Positions 1 to 12,690 of a stretch of 64,000 nt of DNA are shown one piece after another; within the stretch, counting starts at the first letter, position 1; each line of letters opens with the position of its first letter. The stretch comes from Talinum fruticosum (lineage: Eukaryota > Streptophyta > Magnoliopsida > Caryophyllales > Talinaceae). The translations under genes and the position numbers were made by a program. The notes under the pieces were generated by a model. It did no database searches and was not told the DNA's origin. It saw nothing but the letters and a program-made list of their open reading frames with translations. The stretch covers positions 248,001 through 312,000 of the forward strand of contig JAITYX010000053.1 of assembly GCA_021018815.1 (NCBI GenBank), read 5' to 3'.

Positions 1-2960
1 AAAGGGCTAAAGTACAATCTACTTAGCATCTCCCAGCTATGTGACAAGGGTCAAGAGGTAAGATTCACCCAATCCAAGTGCTATATCACGGATGAGACCA
101 CCAAAGAGATAAAACTCTCGTGTAAGAGATCAGGTAATACCTACATCATCCCTCTTGCTGACCCAAGTCGAACTTATCCTGTTTAAAAGCATCGCTTCAA
201 GATGATTCTTGGACTTGGCATCATAGATTAGGTCATATTAGCATGCATACTATCAAAAAGCTTGCATCTCATAGTTTGGTTAGAGGTTTACCTAATCGTG
301 CGTTTGAGAAGGACAAAGTATGTGAAGCATGCACCGGAGGGAAACAAGTTAGATCTTCATTCAAATCTCTGAAGACAGCTTCCACATCCAAGGTGCTTGA
401 ATTACTGCATATGGACCTATGTGGTGAAATTTCGTGAAGAGTCTCGGAGGTAAATCTTACATACTTGTTATTATCGATGATTTTTCAAGATTTACCTCGG
501 GTGTGTTTTCTCAAGCATAAGAATGAAGCCTTCAAGGAGTTCAGCAAGCTCGTAGAAAGATTCAAGTTGAGTCTCGTACTCGGATTCAAAAGATTCGAAC
601 CGACCATGGAAGGGAGTTCGATTACTCGAATTCTCGTAGTTTTGTGACAAGAATGGAATCTCTCACAACTTCTCAAGCACCCGTAACTCCTCAGCAGAAT
701 GGAGTAGTTGAGAGAAAGAACAGAACCCTTGAAGAGATAGCAAGGACAATGATGATTGAACACAACTTGCCTTACTACTTCTGGGCGAGGCAAGAAACAC
801 AGCCAACTACACTCTCAATCGATGCCTCATCGGACCCATTCTGAAGAAAACACCTTATGAGCTCTACAAAGGGAAGAAGCCAAATATTTCCTATTTCGGA
901 CCTTTCGGATGTAAGTGCTTTGTCCACAACAATGGTAAGGATCATCCGACCAAGTTTGATGCTCGGTCGACGAAGGTATTTTTCTAGGTTACTCCTCTCA
1001 TAGCAAAGCTTATCGTATCTTCAACAAGCGAACTAACAAAGTGGAAGAGAGTATCCACGTAGTGTTTGATGAGCTTGAACAGGAGAAACCAAGTGAGTCT
1101 TCATACTCGTAACCGAAGCTCGTAAAGGATGATGACGAAGATGAGCCTACTAAGACTTAGATTGAGACCACTCGTAACGAGGAAGCTCGTAATGAGACAG
1201 CTCAAGAGGTCGCTCGTAACGAACAAGTCAATGAAGAGGATCACTCGTAACAAGCTTCGAAGATCAAGCTATTCAGCTCACAAACCCGGTGAATCAAAGA
1301 ACCGGTAAAGCATTCAAATTTACTCCCAAGTCATCCCCAAGAAAACATCATTTCCGATATCAACAAGTGGGGTAAGAACTTGTTCTTCTTTACACAATTT
1401 ATGTGCATTCACCGCATTCATCTCATTAACTAAACCCAAAAATGCACTAGAGGCCCTTAATGAACCTCGAATGGGTAGAGGCCATGCAAGAAGAACTAAG
1501 TCAATTTGAAAGAAACCAAGTCTCGGACTCTAACCAACCGACCTTCCGATCACCCAGCTATAGGAACCAAATGGGTTTTCAAGAACAAACTGGATGAGGG
1601 TGGAGTGGTAGTCGGAAACAAGGCTAGACTTGTAGCTCAAGGTTACAATCAAGAAGAAGGAATTGATTGTGGGGAAAACTTTGCACCGAAGAGCTAGAAT
1701 TGAAGCCATTAGAATACTCGTTGGCATTTGCATCCCGCATGCATATTAAGTTATATCAAATGGATGTTAAGTGTGCCTTTCTCAATGGTTTTATTGAAGA
1801 AGAAGTTTATGTCGAGCAGACCTCCTGGTTTTGAAAGCTCGGAATTTCCAAATCATGTTTACAAACTTCAAAAGGCTCTCTATGGTCTTAAGCAAGCCCT
1901 TCGTGCTTGGTATGAAAGACTCGAGCAGCTTCTTGGTTCAAAATAATTTCAAAAGAGGTCAGATCGACAAGTCTCTATTCATAAAGACCAAAGGGAAAGA
2001 TTTTCTTATTGTTCAAATATATGTTGATGATATTATTTTCGGTGCTACTAATGAATTTCGTGCCGAGAATTTTCCGAGTTGATGAGTCAAGAGTTCCAAA
2101 TGAGTATGATGGGAGAACTCAATTTCTTCCTTGGGTTGCAAATCAAACAAGACAAAGATGGAATCTTTGTTCATCAATCAAAATACACCAAGGAACTGCT
2201 GAAGAAATATAAACTTCAAGATGCAAAGCACGCATCTACCCCCATGAGCAAGCAAAGATAAAGCTCGACTCGGATGAGAAAGGTAAAGCAAGAGATCAAA
2301 ACTCTATCGAGGTATGATTGGATCACCGTTATATCTTACTTCAAGCAGGCCGATATAGTGTTTAGTGTTTGCTTATGCGCACGATTTCAAGCTAATCCGA
2401 AAGAATCACATCTCACTGCGGTAAAGAGAATATTCGAGATATCTTGCAGGCACTCGTAATCTAGGACTCGTGGTATTCCGTAAACTCGTAACCGACTCGA
2501 CCGGGTACTCGGACGCGGACTCACGCAGATACAAAGTTGATCGAAAGAGCACATCCGGAGCTTGCCAATTTCGGGTCAATCCTTAATATCCCGGCACTCA
2601 AAGAAACAAAACTCAGTAGCTCTATCAACTACGTAAGCTGAATACATTGCCGCTGGAGCTTGTTGCGCTCGGATCCTCCTGGATAAAACAACACTTGAAG
2701 GATCTTGGACTATTTCTCAACTCGGCTCCAATCAAGTGTGACAATCAAAGCGCAATCAGTATCACTAAGAATCCTGTCCAAAGACTAAAAACAAAGCATA
2801 TTGAGGTCGGTATCACTTCTTACGCGATCACTCGTAAAAGGGTGATATTGCACTTGAGTTCATTCCTACTAATCTTCAATTAGCTGATATCTTTACTAAG
2901 CCTCTTAGTGAAGATCAATTTTACTTTATTCGGAATGAGCTTGGTATGTTAAATGCTTAG
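1..2960 (+). pseudogene. SIRE/Maximus-type Ty1-copia pol remnant (integrase, RT, RNase H)
   Basis: Translated pieces in shifting frames give the pre-integrase region (KYNLLSISQLCDKG near base 10), integrase core (HMDLCGE near 405; TPQQNGVVERKNRTLEEIAR near 685; YELYKGKKPNISYFGPFGC near 855), RT (GTKWVFKNKLDEGG near 1565; ALYGLKQA near 1876; YVDDI near 2020; NFFLGLQIKQDKDGIF near 2115) and RNase H ending in ADIFTKPLSED and a stop at 2958-2960. The residue pattern is typical of SIRE/Maximus copia pol. Many in-frame stops and at least six frameshifts make it non-functional; several stops come from a CTCGTAA heptamer. The 5' LTR, gag and protease lie left of the window. It is probably the body of the element whose 3' LTR is at 5620-7192. 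Family call is confident; exact lineage is inferred. Confidence 0.9.
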
Positions 2961-3595
2961 TTCCGTGTTATGATTATTACATATTTCGTGCTATGTGCTC
3001 TCGTTGTTAATAACCATTAGTTCGACTTGATTCCGTGATACCGGGCCGATAGTTATTTCGTGTTTCGAGTCACTCGTAAATCTTTCCGAGTCAAACTCGC
3101 ACGTAGAGAAATTTGGACATCAAATTTTCGAAACTATCTCTAGAACAATGGAGAGTTTCGGATTATAATTTCAAAATCTTTTTCTCTCTTTTTCTCGAGC
3201 GCCGCGATCGGATCATAACCGTAGATTTCAAACCTCTTGTTTCTCAACCGTTGAAGAAGAACCGTCACACCGGTCTTTGGTGACTTATGGACAAGCCGAG
3301 TCGAACGGAGCTACTTAACGGATAGTGGACGGGCGCGGTTATTTTCTATAAATAACGTCTATCCATCTTCATCTCGGTATTCTAAAACTCCTTCCCAATC
3401 AAACGAAAATCTTCTCGCGGAAGTTTTCTACGTGAACAAGTGACCCCGATCGTCCGCAAGTGTTGAAGAAGCTCTCTCTCTCGTAAGTCCCGATCGCTCT
3501 ATTCTCTTTTCTTCTACCATTTTCGTTTTCTTCTCTTCTACACCTTCTTCTCTCTCTCACTCGAAAAGCTTCATCTTTTCTCTCCAACTCTCACA
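2961..3595 (+). promoter_or_regulatory. Post-pol spacer with an internal TATA box and leader-like sequence
   Basis: This stretch separates the pol stop from the third ORF region. It contains TATAAATA at 3347-3354, then a pyrimidine-rich leader with a CT run at 3470-3480 followed by GTAAGT (a good splice-donor match) at 3482-3487, and an ATG at 3596. The order TATA, leader, ATG looks like a separate transcription unit inside the retrotransposon rather than a read-through spacer. Promoter activity is inferred from motifs only. Confidence 0.4.
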
Positions 3596-5420
3596 ATGCC
3601 TAAACGCGGAAACCATCCCGACTTCCAGTGCTTCCCCTCTTCCAAAAGCCCCGCACCAACAAACCGGAAAGCTCAACCCCTTCTAAACCCGTTGTCACCC
3701 AAGCACCTTGCGCTGGACGACAAATTCTTCCCAACAACCAAATTCTCCTGGTTGTCCAACATCCAAACCACCGGAGTCTACCCTTTCTTGTGTTTCAGCT
3801 GAGTTCATTTATCCCGAACTCGTTTCGAGTTTTATACTCATCTCACCCACTCGAAAATGTTCTAACCTCTCGGGTTCGAACGGTTCGTATCAACACCTCC
3901 CTCCTTCACCGACTGTTCAAAGTTTCTTCTCTTTTCTTGAACAAGCAACCCTATTCCTTTCACTAAAGTCGCCGACGACTTCTTTGAAAAGTACGCTAAA
4001 GAATTCCCCGGGTCCGGAAAGAACTTTTCACGTGACTCGCTTGAAGTCGAAGCCGTGCTTCTATGTTTTCTCGCCGATGAGAACCTTCTTCTCATAGCAC
4101 TCTAGCAAGGAGAACCCCAATTCCAAGCACCTCAAAGCCCTCTTCGATATCCCGGAGGGATACGAAGTCGACCTCTTCCTCTCCATCCTTGAGCGGATGG
4201 CCGCCGTGCCAGCTCAACTTCAAACCAAGAAGAACACCTCCCTTCCTTTCGGTGCTCTTCTCACCCTTGTCTTCAAACAATTTCAAGTTCCTCTTCCCTC
4301 CGACCCTAACGCGGTGTCCGAGGTGGCCATTGTGGTTGGCAAGAAGGAACTCCAGGGTACGGATACCAGGAAACTAACCCCGGTGTCCGGGTTCACAACT
4401 CGAGCCGAGGCCTCCTTCTCCACCTCGGACTCATAAATCAACCCCTCTCCCTCTTCCCTCTACACTGGTGGTGCCTCCACCTCCGGTGCTTCCAAAACTC
4501 TCTTTGCCCTCTTGTCCCCGCCTTCCTGGACAAGATCGGCTCTGTGTCTTCTAAACTCGGAGACATGCTCGGGGCTTTCAAGTTCTGTCCTTCGTGGTCC
4601 GACCATCAACCAAAAGACCAGGTCAGTCCCAAATCCGAGAGCAGCAGCTCTCGTTCTTGAGATGAGAGAGCTGGTTAAGGAGCGAAGGAGCTGGCTGAGC
4701 TCCTCGAGAGAGACGGTCCAAGGCGGCTCGGGACCGGGATGACTCGGACGCGTCCGAGGCGTCTTCGAGCCTAGGCTCGACCTCCTCGGACAACGAGGAA
4801 GCCGAGGAAGAAGAGGAAGGAGCTGCAGATGCAGCAGAGGATGCTCGAGGAACCCGCGGGCGAGGCAGGCCCTTCCGGGCAAAGGGAAGAAGAGGCCGTG
4901 GCAACCGCCGAGGGTCAGCCTGCTCCCCAAGCTCAAATCATCAGTACTCGGCTCGGACAGCGAGTCCGAGTGGGTCGAAGACCTCGCTCCTCCGGCGAGT
5001 CAGCCAGAGCAGCCCCTCCAGCCCTCGAGGTCCCAAGGGAAGAACCCTCGATCCACTCTCTGCGGGTCGGCCACTCGGAGCCGAGCCCCGAGAACAATTC
5101 CGGTTCTCCCTTCGCCACGCTCAAGCACATCGTCAAGATCGTATCGGCGCGGCACACCTCCGCCTCCACTAAAAATCCCCTCCTCCCTAGTTGGAACCAT
5201 GCACCGAGTCACAATTCCTCGGTGTCTCAAGATTATTTTTTTCCAATTTTCTTTTGTCCAGCACAACTAAGGTGTATTCCTTGTACTTTTCTCCCTTCTT
5301 TTTGTTACTTTGTTTTTGCTGAAAGGCAAGGGGAGAGATGTAGTCGAAACCGGTTGTCTTGTTTAGGGGAGTTTTTTTTTTTCCTCCCTTGTAATTTCTT
5401 TTTAATGAAGTGATGCATTT
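3596..5420 (+). pseudogene. Post-pol third ORF of the SIRE-type element (env position), frameshifted
   Basis: Three overlapping reading-frame pieces follow the ATG at 3596. Together they carry a Pro/Ser/Lys-rich start, a segment with AEFIYPELVSSF (about 3798) and a segment with LPFGALLTLVFKQF (about 4243). This spacing of a YP-L-V motif and an LP-G-LLT--F motif resembles the family known as putative plant transposon protein, often found after pol in large plant LTR elements. It is followed by a Glu/Ser-rich, coiled-coil-like part (about 4640-4930) and a Pro/Arg-rich part. I see no convincing envelope features such as a signal peptide plus fusion or anchor segment. At least two frameshifts break it. 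Function is unknown; the family match is by eye. Confidence 0.55.
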
Positions 5421-5619
5421 CATTATTAATTTCTAAGTTCTCTATTTTTCTGAGTTATTGTTAAAGCATACTTTATTTTATTTTGCTCTAATATATTATA
5501 TACTCGCTCCGATTTATTCAATATGCATTACTCATGAGCAAACTACTCGGAATCGATCTTTTTTCTTCTAACAAAGTTTCTGTTTGAGTATGGAATGCCT
5601 TTCATCAAAAAGGGGAGAT
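5160..5619 (+). other. 3' non-coding tail and polypurine tract of the SIRE-type element
   Basis: AT-rich tail ending in the polypurine tract AAAAAGGGGAGAT just before the LTR start TGAAGACTC at 5620. The same tail recurs at 7330-7799 (+) and, reversed, right of 63367. The purine tract primes plus-strand synthesis in LTR retrotransposons. Confidence 0.8.
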
Positions 5620-7192
5620 TGAAGACTCAAACACTACTTAATATTCTTCCGAGTCATGCAAAAGGAATCGGGTATAACGATTCTATACATGTAGAGTTTT
5701 GATTCTAAGGCATTCTCTCGTGTCTTAGAAACTTACTTGAGTAAAATAGTATTTTCTCTAAGTGATTCGGCCCTCACTTATCTCTTTTATAGCTTTTCGG
5801 TTAGTGACTCGAAAACCGGTTCTTTATTCCGAGTCCACTCCCACTCGGACTAATCGCATTTCGAATATACCAAGTATTCCGCCGTTTCTCACTCGGAATC
5901 GACTTATGGTTATCTATTCTATCGTTTGCATAGTCGGCATTCGTAGTTTATTTCATGCTTAGTCTATATCAAGCTTTTCCTACTCGATATTTGTTATAGA
6001 ACTTGATTCCTCGCATAAGACTAAGTCATATGGAATTCCGAGTATCATGGATATTAGACTCGAAAATTCCATTTCTTTTCCGACTCGGATAATCAATTAC
6101 GTAATTATCATAATTATTTTATTATCTCGTGTCTAACCTTGGACCAAAGTATTTTATACTTTGAGAACCGAAGGTGTTTTACTTTTGTAGGTTATTCAAT
6201 CGAGGATATCTTTTCAAACTACAAAAGCAGACTGGCTTCGAACGTCAAATCACCAAGCAGATATGGCTTTTCACCTCCCCGCTTTAGTCCCGTAAGATTG
6301 TGTCGAAGCCGTCCGCTTCCATATCCGGAAAACTGAACGCTAACCCTAACGGTGGTTTCCACCTCATTTTTCAAGACACAACCGATGGTTTTGGGACTTC
6401 TAAGAGAGTTAAACCGTTGTCCAACGTCCATATTTCAACGGATACTTTCGAATGACTCGTAAAGCCATTATCAACGGTCACGAGAGGACTCTCGATCAAC
6501 GAGATAAAGATAACGGCTACTCTGCTTGGTTATCTATAAATAGAAGCCACTTCACAAGATTTGAAGGTTGCCGAACATATTGTTTATACACACACTTGCT
6601 CAAAGTTATTGTATTTACTTTCAATCTTCAACTTACAACTCCCATTCCGTAATTCATTACTCTCGAGTTGTAAGGTCTTGTACTTAGTTACAAACTCTTC
6701 TTACATTCTTTGTAAGGTCCCTTGACTAAGTCTGTAAAGGTTAACTCGGCTTAGTTGTCCCTAGTCGTAAGGGTTATCTCAGCTAGGAAGTACTAGATCG
6801 GATAAGGTAACTTCGAGTCTAGGAAAACTTGTATAGAGTTGTCCAAGGGAGCAACTCGGGTTCGATCCGCTTCACGGTATTTTGTGGACTCAAAATAGTG
6901 GACTTGACTTCGTGTCCGGATTGACACGGGCCGTGGTTTTCTCGCCCAGGAGGGTTTCCACATAAAATCTCTCGTGTTCTCTTTCCGAGTTCATTCTAGA
7001 CTCAAACAGACTCTAATCGCTCTTGTTTCTTCGATTCATTGCTTTCCGAGTCCAATCTTTTCGACCCCGTGTTTAGACTCGTAAGCTGTCTTTGCCTCTT
7101 TTCCGTCAAAAAGAGTGTGTTTTCGCGAAGAATTTTCTATCACCCTATTCACCCCCTCTAGGGTGACTCGGACTCTCCCGAGCAAACCTTCA
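5620..7192 (+). repeat. SIRE-type LTR, copy 1 (complete)
   Basis: Starts TGAAGACTC directly after the polypurine tract and ends GCAAACCTTCA, so the ends form the short inverted repeat TGAAG/CTTCA. The exact ends are confirmed by the TSD-flanked solo copy at 53853-55445. It is 1573 bp long, has a TATAAATA box at 6535-6542, and carries the ATTCACCCCCTCTAG string near the 3' end that is common in SIRE/Maximus LTRs. No primer-binding site follows; instead the internal tail starts again at 7193. Confidence 0.9.
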
Positions 7193-9344
7193 GCCTCCTC
7201 CAGCCCTCGAGGTCCCAAGGGAAGAACCCTCGATCCACTCTCTCCGGGTCGACCACTCGGAGCCGAGCCCCGAGAACAATTCCAGTTCTCCCTTCGCCGC
7301 GCTCAAGCACATCGTCAAGATCGTATCGGAGCCGGCGCACCTCTGCCTCCACTCAAAAATCCCCTCCTCCCTAGTTGGAACCATGCACCGAGTCACAATT
7401 CCTCGGTGTCTCAAGATTTTTTTTCCAATTTTCTTTTTGTCCGGACAACTAAGGTGTATTCCTTGTACTTTTCTCCCTTCTTTTTGTTACTTTGTTTTTG
7501 CTGAAAGGCAAGGGGAGAGATGTAGTCGAAACCGGTCGTCTTGTTTAGGGGAGTTTTTTTTTTTCCTCCCTTGTAATTTCTTTTTAATGAAGTGATGCAT
7601 TTCATTATTAATTTCCGAGTTCTCTATTTTTCCGAGTTATTGTTAAAGCATACTTTATTTTATTTTGCTCGATATATTATATACTTGCTCCGATTTATTC
7701 AATATGCATTACTCATGAGCAAACTACTCGGAATCGATCTTTTTCTTCTAACAAAGTTTTTGTTTGAGTATGGAATGCCTTTCATCAAAAAGGGGAGATT
7801 GAAGACTCAAACACTACTTAATATTCTTCCGAGTCATGCAAAAGGAATCGGGTATAACGATTCTATACATGTAGAGTTTTGATTCCAAGGCATTCTCTCG
7901 TGTCTTAGAAACTTACTTGAGTAAAATAGTATTTTCTCTAAGTGATTCGGCCCTCACTTATCTCTTTTATAGCTTTTCGGTTAGCGACTCGAAAACCTGG
8001 TTCTTTATTCCGAGTCCACTCCCACTCGGACTAATCGCATTTCGAATATACCAAGTATTCCGCCGTTTCTCACTCGGAATCGACTTATGGTTATCTATTC
8101 TATCGTTTGCATAGTCAGCATTCGTAGTTTATTTCATGCTTAGTCTATATCAAGCTTTTCCTATTCCGATATTCGTTATAGAACTTGATTCCTCGCATAA
8201 GACTAAGTTATATGGAATTTTGAGTATCATGGATATTAGACTTAGAAAATTCCATTTCTTTTCCGACTCGGATAATCAATTGCGTAATTATCATAATTAT
8301 TTTATTATCCGTGTCTAACCTTGGACCAAAGTATTTTATACTTTGAGAACCGAAGGTGTTTTACTTTTGTAGGTTATTCAATCGAGGATATCTTTTCAAA
8401 CTACAAAAGTAGCCGGCTTCGAACGTCAAATCACCAGCGAGATATGGCTTTTCACCTCCCCGCTTTAGTCCCGGAAGATTGTGTCGAAGCCGTCCGCTTC
8501 CATATCCGGAAAACTGAACGCTAACCCTAACGGTGGTTTCCACCTCATTTTTCAAGACACAACCGATGGTTTTGGGACTTCCAAGAGAGTTAAACCGTTA
8601 TCCAACGTCCATATTTCAACGGATACTTTCGTGTGACTCGAAAGCCATTATCAACGGTCACGAGAGGACTCTCGGTCAGCGAGATAAAGATAACGGCTAC
8701 TCGCTTGGTTATCTATAAATAGAAGCCACTTCACAAGATTTGAAGGTTGCCGAACATATTGTTTATACACATACTTGCTCAAAGTTATTGTATTTACTTT
8801 CAATCTTCAACTTACAACTCCCATTCTCGTAATTCATTACTCTCGAGTTGTAAGGTCTTGTACTTAGTTACAAACTCTTCTTACATTCTTTGTAAGGTCC
8901 CTTGACTAAGTCTGTAAAGGTTAACTCAGCTTAGTTGTCCCTAGCTGTAAGGGTTATCTCAGCTAGGAAGTACTAGATCGTATAAGGTAACTTCGAGTCT
9001 AGGAAAACTTGTATAGAGTTGTCCAAGGGAGCAACTCGGGTTCAGCCAGTTCACGGTATTTTGTGGACTCAAAATAGTGGATTTGACTTCGTGTCCGGAT
9101 TGACACGGGCCGTGGTTTTCTCGCCCCAGGAGGGTTTCCACGTAAAATCTCTGTGTTCTCTTTCCGAGTTCATTGTAGACTCAAACAGCCTAACCGCTCT
9201 TATTTCTTCGATTCATTGCTTTCGAGTCCAATCTTTTCTAACCCCGTGTTTAGACTCGAAACTGTCTTTGCCTCTTTTTCGTCAAAAAGAGTGTGTTTTC
9301 GCGAAGAATTTTCTATCACCCTATTCACCCCCTCTAGGGTGACT
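7193..9344 (+). repeat. Second copy of internal tail plus SIRE-type LTR (3'-truncated)
   Basis: 7193-7799 repeats 5018-5619 (end of the third ORF, tail, polypurine tract), and 7800-9344 repeats the LTR with its TATA box at 8714-8721. The period is about 2.17 kb and the copies differ at only a few percent of sites by eye. The last ~26 bp of the LTR, including the terminal CTTCA, are missing: after GGGTGAC the sequence changes to unrelated DNA. It could be a tandem duplication through the shared CAGCC, or the remains of two head-to-tail elements sharing the middle LTR after loss of the second body. Confidence 0.85.
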
Positions 9345-9694
9345 TACCTAATCATGATATCTTAACTTTCCTACAATAAGTAGTTATTTATAATAGTTCT
9401 TATTTTAAAACCACCACCATTTTGTTTTAGCGATTCAACCCAAATTAACTTCAACAATCACTTCTTATTTGCACCATCACTTTTGAATTATTGCTTATAA
9501 TATTAATATAAAATTACCATTCATTAAGCTATGTCATTTCATGAACACAAGGTTGTCATATAGACATTTGACATTTCTATGCTTTACTAAGCATTTTGGC
9601 ATCATGCTTTGCCTAAAAAACAAACTCTTGACAATCATTCTTTCATCCAAATCCAATTATTAGCTATAATAATTCAAGTCATGGGAGCCATCAC
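9345..9694. other. Target DNA between the SIRE-type LTR and the LINE
   Basis: AT-rich sequence with no convincing ORF. It is the left part of the site split by the LINE and continues at 12929. I recognise nothing else in it. Confidence 0.5.
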
Positions 9695-9768
9695 AACTTC
9701 AATTTCCTTATTGGGTGGTCTAGGCGATGTAGAAAGAGAAAAGAAGAGAGAGAAAACTTCTTGCAAAA

Positions 9769-10880
9769 ATGGCAAGGAAAGCGAGGAAATCAAATAAAAA
9801 TTTAGGACAAACTACAACCCCTGCCTCTAACAATGACAAAGAACTTGTACAAAATCTCTCAATTGAGACAAAGAAGGAAGTTAATGATAGATTAAATGGA
9901 ACATTAGCGAATGAAACAAGTAGTAAATGAAAGAGAACCCACTCCAACTTGATCCGAGAATCTACGAACTAATTTCTCGGAATGGATTAATGTGTTAAGA
10001 AGGAAACGCCAATCCTAATCATGGGCAGATCAAATGGATGAAGAAGATAGTACGGTAAGAGTAATTGAAGGCCAAAACATTAGTCACAAGCTGAGCTATA
10101 TTCCTCCATTGACTAACAATGGTATGCAAATTCAATGTATTAATGAAGATGATATTGAAACTAAGATTGAGTACTAGTCATCATCAATTATATGTTTTGT
10201 GCTTGAAGAAAATCCCCATTATCTCGTTATGTTAGGTTTCTTCAATCGAATTTGGGGATATAGGGGATTCGACATGGCCATTGCTAAGAAAGGGGGTGTA
10301 TTCATAGCTAGATTTCATTCCGTTATGGAACGAGATGAGGTTCTCAAGAATAACTTTTATCTATTTTGATAAGAAGCCACTAGTTATGCACCCATGGGCA
10401 ATTGGACAGCCAACTCGGAGGAATGAAATTGTGAAGATACCAGTGTGGGCAAAATTTCACCACTTGGACCTCAAATTTTGGAGCATAGAGGGCTTAAGCA
10501 AAATAGCAAGCCTAGTTGGATGACCACTAGCAATTGACAGACATACTCGGAACAATCCAAGGCCACCTTTACACGAGTACTCACTAAAATGGATTTGAGC
10601 GAAGATTTTAAGGGTGAGATTACCTTTATGGATTAGAAAGGTGAGTTGATACATCAGTTGGTGGAATATGAATGAACTCCGATTAAATGTGATTTCTACA
10701 AACAGTTTGGACATGAAACTAGCCAGTGTAGGAAAAAGGTTGTGAAGGTATGGAGAAGGAAAGAGATAGCACCTGCGCCCTAGGGTGTACAAGACCCTCA
10801 ATCAATACGGAATGCCACATAACAATCTGAGCAGCATGAGGAAATGCATGAGGAAGAGCAACATGATGGCATAATAACAA
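9769..10880 (+). pseudogene. LINE ORF1 (DUF4283-type nucleic-acid-binding protein), broken
   Basis: Starts with a basic MARKARKSNK segment at 9769. The DUF4283-like core is visible around 10335-10520 (FDKKPLVMHPWA, then VWAKFHHLDLKFWS and LSKIASLVG), and a zinc-knuckle remnant at about 10690-10735 (QFGHETSQC in a shifted frame). Plant L1 ORF1 proteins have this order and bind the element RNA. Stops and frameshifts break it throughout. Confidence 0.75.
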
Positions 10881-10984
10881 GCATAGTGCAGGTAACCTTA
10901 ATACTACCTAATACTTGTGCTACACCATAGAACATGATGTCATTGCAGAATAGTTTTGGCTCCTTACATCCTAATCATGGATAG

Positions 10985-12690
10985 AGTATACTTTTAAAAC
11001 ATAAGAGGTTTTAATGGACCTAATAAGCAAAATGCGGTTTAGCATATGTTTAAAAGTAATAAATGCGAGTGTTATGGGGCTATCTCGAGACTAAAACACT
11101 GAAAAATAAAGAGGATGAAATCAAACAAAGCGAGGCAGTGAAGGTAATCACAAAAGCTACTATGACCGAGAGAAACAGACTTTGGCTAATCTGGGACCCT
11201 AGATTGGTGTCTATTACTATAGTCATTGTACATAGGCGGTTTATACATGCAAAAGAAAATGCTTATGGGATAGCTTTTGCCATATCGATAGTTTGTGGTG
11301 ATAATGATGTTGAGGGCAGGAAAGAACTATGGGATGAAGTACAAAAAGTACAATCTCAAATGGATTGTCTATGGATCATTGGTGGAGACTTCAATGCTTT
11401 ATTAAGAACCGATGAGAGAATAGGTGGAGATCATGTACCTGTGGCATAGACAAGGGATTTTAATCAATGGATGGTGGATTGCCAACTTCAGGAGATGAGA
11501 CACACAGGGCATAAGGTTCCATGGAGTAATAAGCGGGGTGACAAAAGAGTTTTCTCTAAAATTGACAGAGTTTTCATAAATGATGTAGACTGCTTCAATT
11601 TCCTAATACTAACTACATGGTGCTCAATGAGGGGATCTCGGATCACTGCCTATTATTGGTCAATTTGGAGGAATCAAGGAACAAGAGGAGAAAGAGATTC
11701 AAATATTACAATATGTGGAGTACAAGTGAAACTTTCTTGCATACTGTAAAGGAGCAATGGGAGAAGCAATATGAGGGGTCAGCAATGTTTCGGTAGCAAG
11801 AAAACCGAAAAACCCGAAGAAGCATTTATAGGCATTAAATTTTCAGCAATTTGGGGAGATCCATATGAAGGTGTAGGAAGCCAAAGATAAACTAGATATG
11901 GCACATACTGTAATACGTTGTGATCCACTCAACACCGAACCGTACCATAAGGAAAGGGAGGCAAGCAAAGGACTATAATTCTTTATGTATGGCGTAAAGG
12001 ATGTTCTTCCTACAAGAAACAAAGGAGCCATGGCTGAAAAAGGGGACCAAAAACTAAGTACTTTTTGCTTGGTTAGTAAATAGGCATTACTTGGCACCAA
12101 TAGCATGGAAGACTTTATGCTTACCTAAAGAAGAAGGAGGAATGGGGATTAGAGACTTCAATGAAAAGAAACACTCGCTTTAGTGTTTAAATTGATCCGG
12201 GCTATATCCCAAAAGGAGGACAATTTATAGGTGAGATGGGTACACCATTACTATATGAAAGATGAATCTATTTAGCGAGTGCATCCCCAAAACTAATGCT
12301 ATTGGTACTATAGGAAGCTACTCAAAGTGAGAGATGAAATGAGGACTGGTGTTGACACAAGCGGAGGGGTATGGAGACTAACCGGCAAGCACATATACAC
12401 AGCTTAGTAGGGCTATGATTTGATCAGGCCTAGGGGTAAATTGTAGAATGGCACGAGGTTAATATGGAGCAAACCAAACATACCAAAATGCTCATTCATA
12501 AGCTGGCTAGTACAACACCAAAAGTTCCTCGCAAAAGACAGATTGCTAAGGATGAATATAGTAGTGGATACACAATGTGTGCTATGCAATGATAAGGAGG
12601 AATCACACAAGCATCTATACTTCGAATGTCATTAGACACAAGTTGTTTGCCAAAATGTAACCTATGAGCATACAAAATAGAGACTTAACA
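10985..12690 (+). pseudogene. LINE ORF2 remnant: endonuclease plus C-terminal zinc-binding region, RT missing
   Basis: The N-terminal endonuclease is recognisable by IRGFNGPNK near 11006, WIIGGDFNALL near 11370 and KRVFSKIDRVFIND near 11545. An endonuclease-RT linker remnant (WLKKGTKN) lies near 12033. The sequence then passes directly to the part downstream of RT (CLPKEEGGMGIRDF near 12120) and the RT-associated zinc-binding region (PNIPKC-FISW near 12475; CVLCN near 12575). The palm with the YADD-type catalytic motif is not present. Many stops; not functional. Confidence 0.8.

Noticed and set aside
4460..4936. 158-codon ORF on the - strand
   Set aside because: Antisense shadow of the Glu/Ser-rich part of the SIRE-type third ORF region.
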